Positions 62,077-62,282 of a DNA stretch of 62,282 bases are shown here, piece by piece (position 1 is the stretch's first letter; each line of letters opens with the position of its first letter). Below the pieces are notes generated by a model. It was not told where the DNA came from, made no database searches, and saw only the letters and a program-made list of their open reading frames with translations. The position numbers and the translations under genes are program-made. Location: assembly GCA_021772935.1 (NCBI GenBank), contig JAJFLA010000002.1, positions 1 through 62,282 on the forward strand. The letters run 5' to 3'. The stretch is from Gammaproteobacteria bacterium (GTDB taxonomy: Bacteria > Pseudomonadota > Gammaproteobacteria > Xanthomonadales > SZUA-36).

Positions 62077-62145
62077 GGGGTCAGGTTCAATTAATTCATT
62101 TAAATGATTCTAAACTAACCGCTCGATTAAATTGATTGAACCTGA
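62077..62145. repeat. REP-like repeat variant, interrupted by IS110
   Basis: GGGGTCAGGTTCAATTAATT at the left and AATTGATTGAACCTGA at the right form a palindromic variant of the repeat family (end motif GAACCTGACCCC). The final CCCC is replaced by the IS110 end directly after CTGA. A further decayed start (GGGTCAGGTTTAAG) lies at 62060. Confidence 0.7.
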
Positions 62146-62282
62146 TAATCCTCTAGCCGCCTCCTAAATATTGTGGTACTCGTTAAAGTGCAAACCGAAA
62201 CGAAACCACAAAAAATAGGAGACGATAATGACACTTTATTGCGGAATTGATCTACATAGCAACAACAGCGTTGTTGCGGTAC
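62142..62282 (+). mobile_element. IS110-family element, 5' end (right window edge)
   Basis: The inverted, identical partner of positions 1-140 (140 of 140 bases). It contains the same leader, AGGAG ribosome site and transposase start, and is inserted at the same point of the palindromic repeat, after CTGA. Identity of both ends indicates recent transposition. Confidence 0.82.
62228..62282 (+). CDS. IS110-family transposase, N-terminal fragment
   Basis: First 18 codons of the transposase, the same peptide as at 1-54 (GIDLHSNN RuvC-like strand). It runs off the right edge, so nothing more can be said about it. Confidence 0.8.
   Translation, partial: MTLYCGIDLHSNNSVVAV

Overview
This 62.3 kb window looks like chromosomal DNA of a gammaproteobacterium. 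Supporting evidence is the typical RecQ, YceH (DUF480), AmiD-like amidase, thiopurine methyltransferase and MurA genes, TonB-dependent uptake, and an aspartate kinase of the LysAC type known from Xanthomonas-like bacteria. This is family resemblance only; there is no rRNA or marker set. The genus is not recognisable. No tRNA, rRNA or CRISPR array was seen.

Layout. (1) 1-203 and 62077-62282: the window is bounded by two inverted, identical 140-bp ends of one IS110-family element. Both are inserted at the same point (after CTGA) of a dispersed ~70-bp palindromic repeat whose ends read GGGGTCAGAYTCAAATGC / GCATTTGARTCTGACCCC. Further copies lie at 828, 4325, 12610-12754, 40342-40500 and 41191. 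(2) 227-4295: indolepyruvate oxidoreductase IorB plus an IorA carrying an inserted GltD-like FAD/NAD(P) module. (3) 4418-11158: outer-membrane DUF1329 and DUF1302 proteins, an RND/MMPL exporter and a YCF48-type lipoprotein in one operon. (4) 11260-16092: an orphan tryptophan synthase beta chain, a deiodinase-like redoxin and a two-domain metallophosphoesterase. (5) 16171-38266: a peptidoglycan (muropeptide) scavenging island. It has an RpiR/MurR-type regulator, glutamine amidotransferase, NhaC antiporter, serine hydrolase, alanine racemase, NlpC/P60 endopeptidase, LD-carboxypeptidase, an SpmA/SpmB pair, L-Ala-D/L-Glu epimerase, AmiD-like amidase, TonB receptor, SSS symporter, NagA, NagB, MurQ, a BadF-type amino-sugar kinase and an AmpG-like MFS carrier. 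The palindrome GAATAAATTATTC recurs in its promoter regions. (6) 38516-41140: recQ and yceH. (7) 41229-47522: a giant 2097-aa protein joining an M50-like membrane metalloprotease, a circularly permuted enolase with its catalytic residues kept, a long helical region, and the ATP-grasp and phosphohistidine domains of pyruvate phosphate dikinase without the PEP/pyruvate barrel. (8) 47865-52826: OsmC, class II aldolase, an aspartate kinase that stops where the LysA half of LysAC should begin (next to an IS91-like remnant), MOSC protein, MurA. (9) 53150-58457: a translationally coupled five-gene operon for a second IorA/IorB pair and a 2-oxoacid (KorABC-like) oxidoreductase. (10) 58711-62030: PPK2, two methyltransferases and two small membrane proteins.

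How it fits together. In the muropeptide island, fragments would cross the outer membrane through the TonB receptor and be trimmed by AmiD and NlpC/P60. Sugar moieties and peptides would enter through AmpG-like, SSS and possibly SpmAB carriers. The amino sugars would then be phosphorylated by the BadF kinase and processed MurQ -> NagA -> NagB to fructose-6-phosphate, while LD-carboxypeptidase, epimerase and alanine racemase recycle the peptide part. The two Ior loci and the Kor genes point to CoA-dependent oxidative decarboxylation of aryl-pyruvates and another 2-oxoacid. The GltD insertion suggests that one Ior enzyme is linked to NAD(P). The most unusual object is the protease-enolase-dikinase fusion, for which I know no described precedent.
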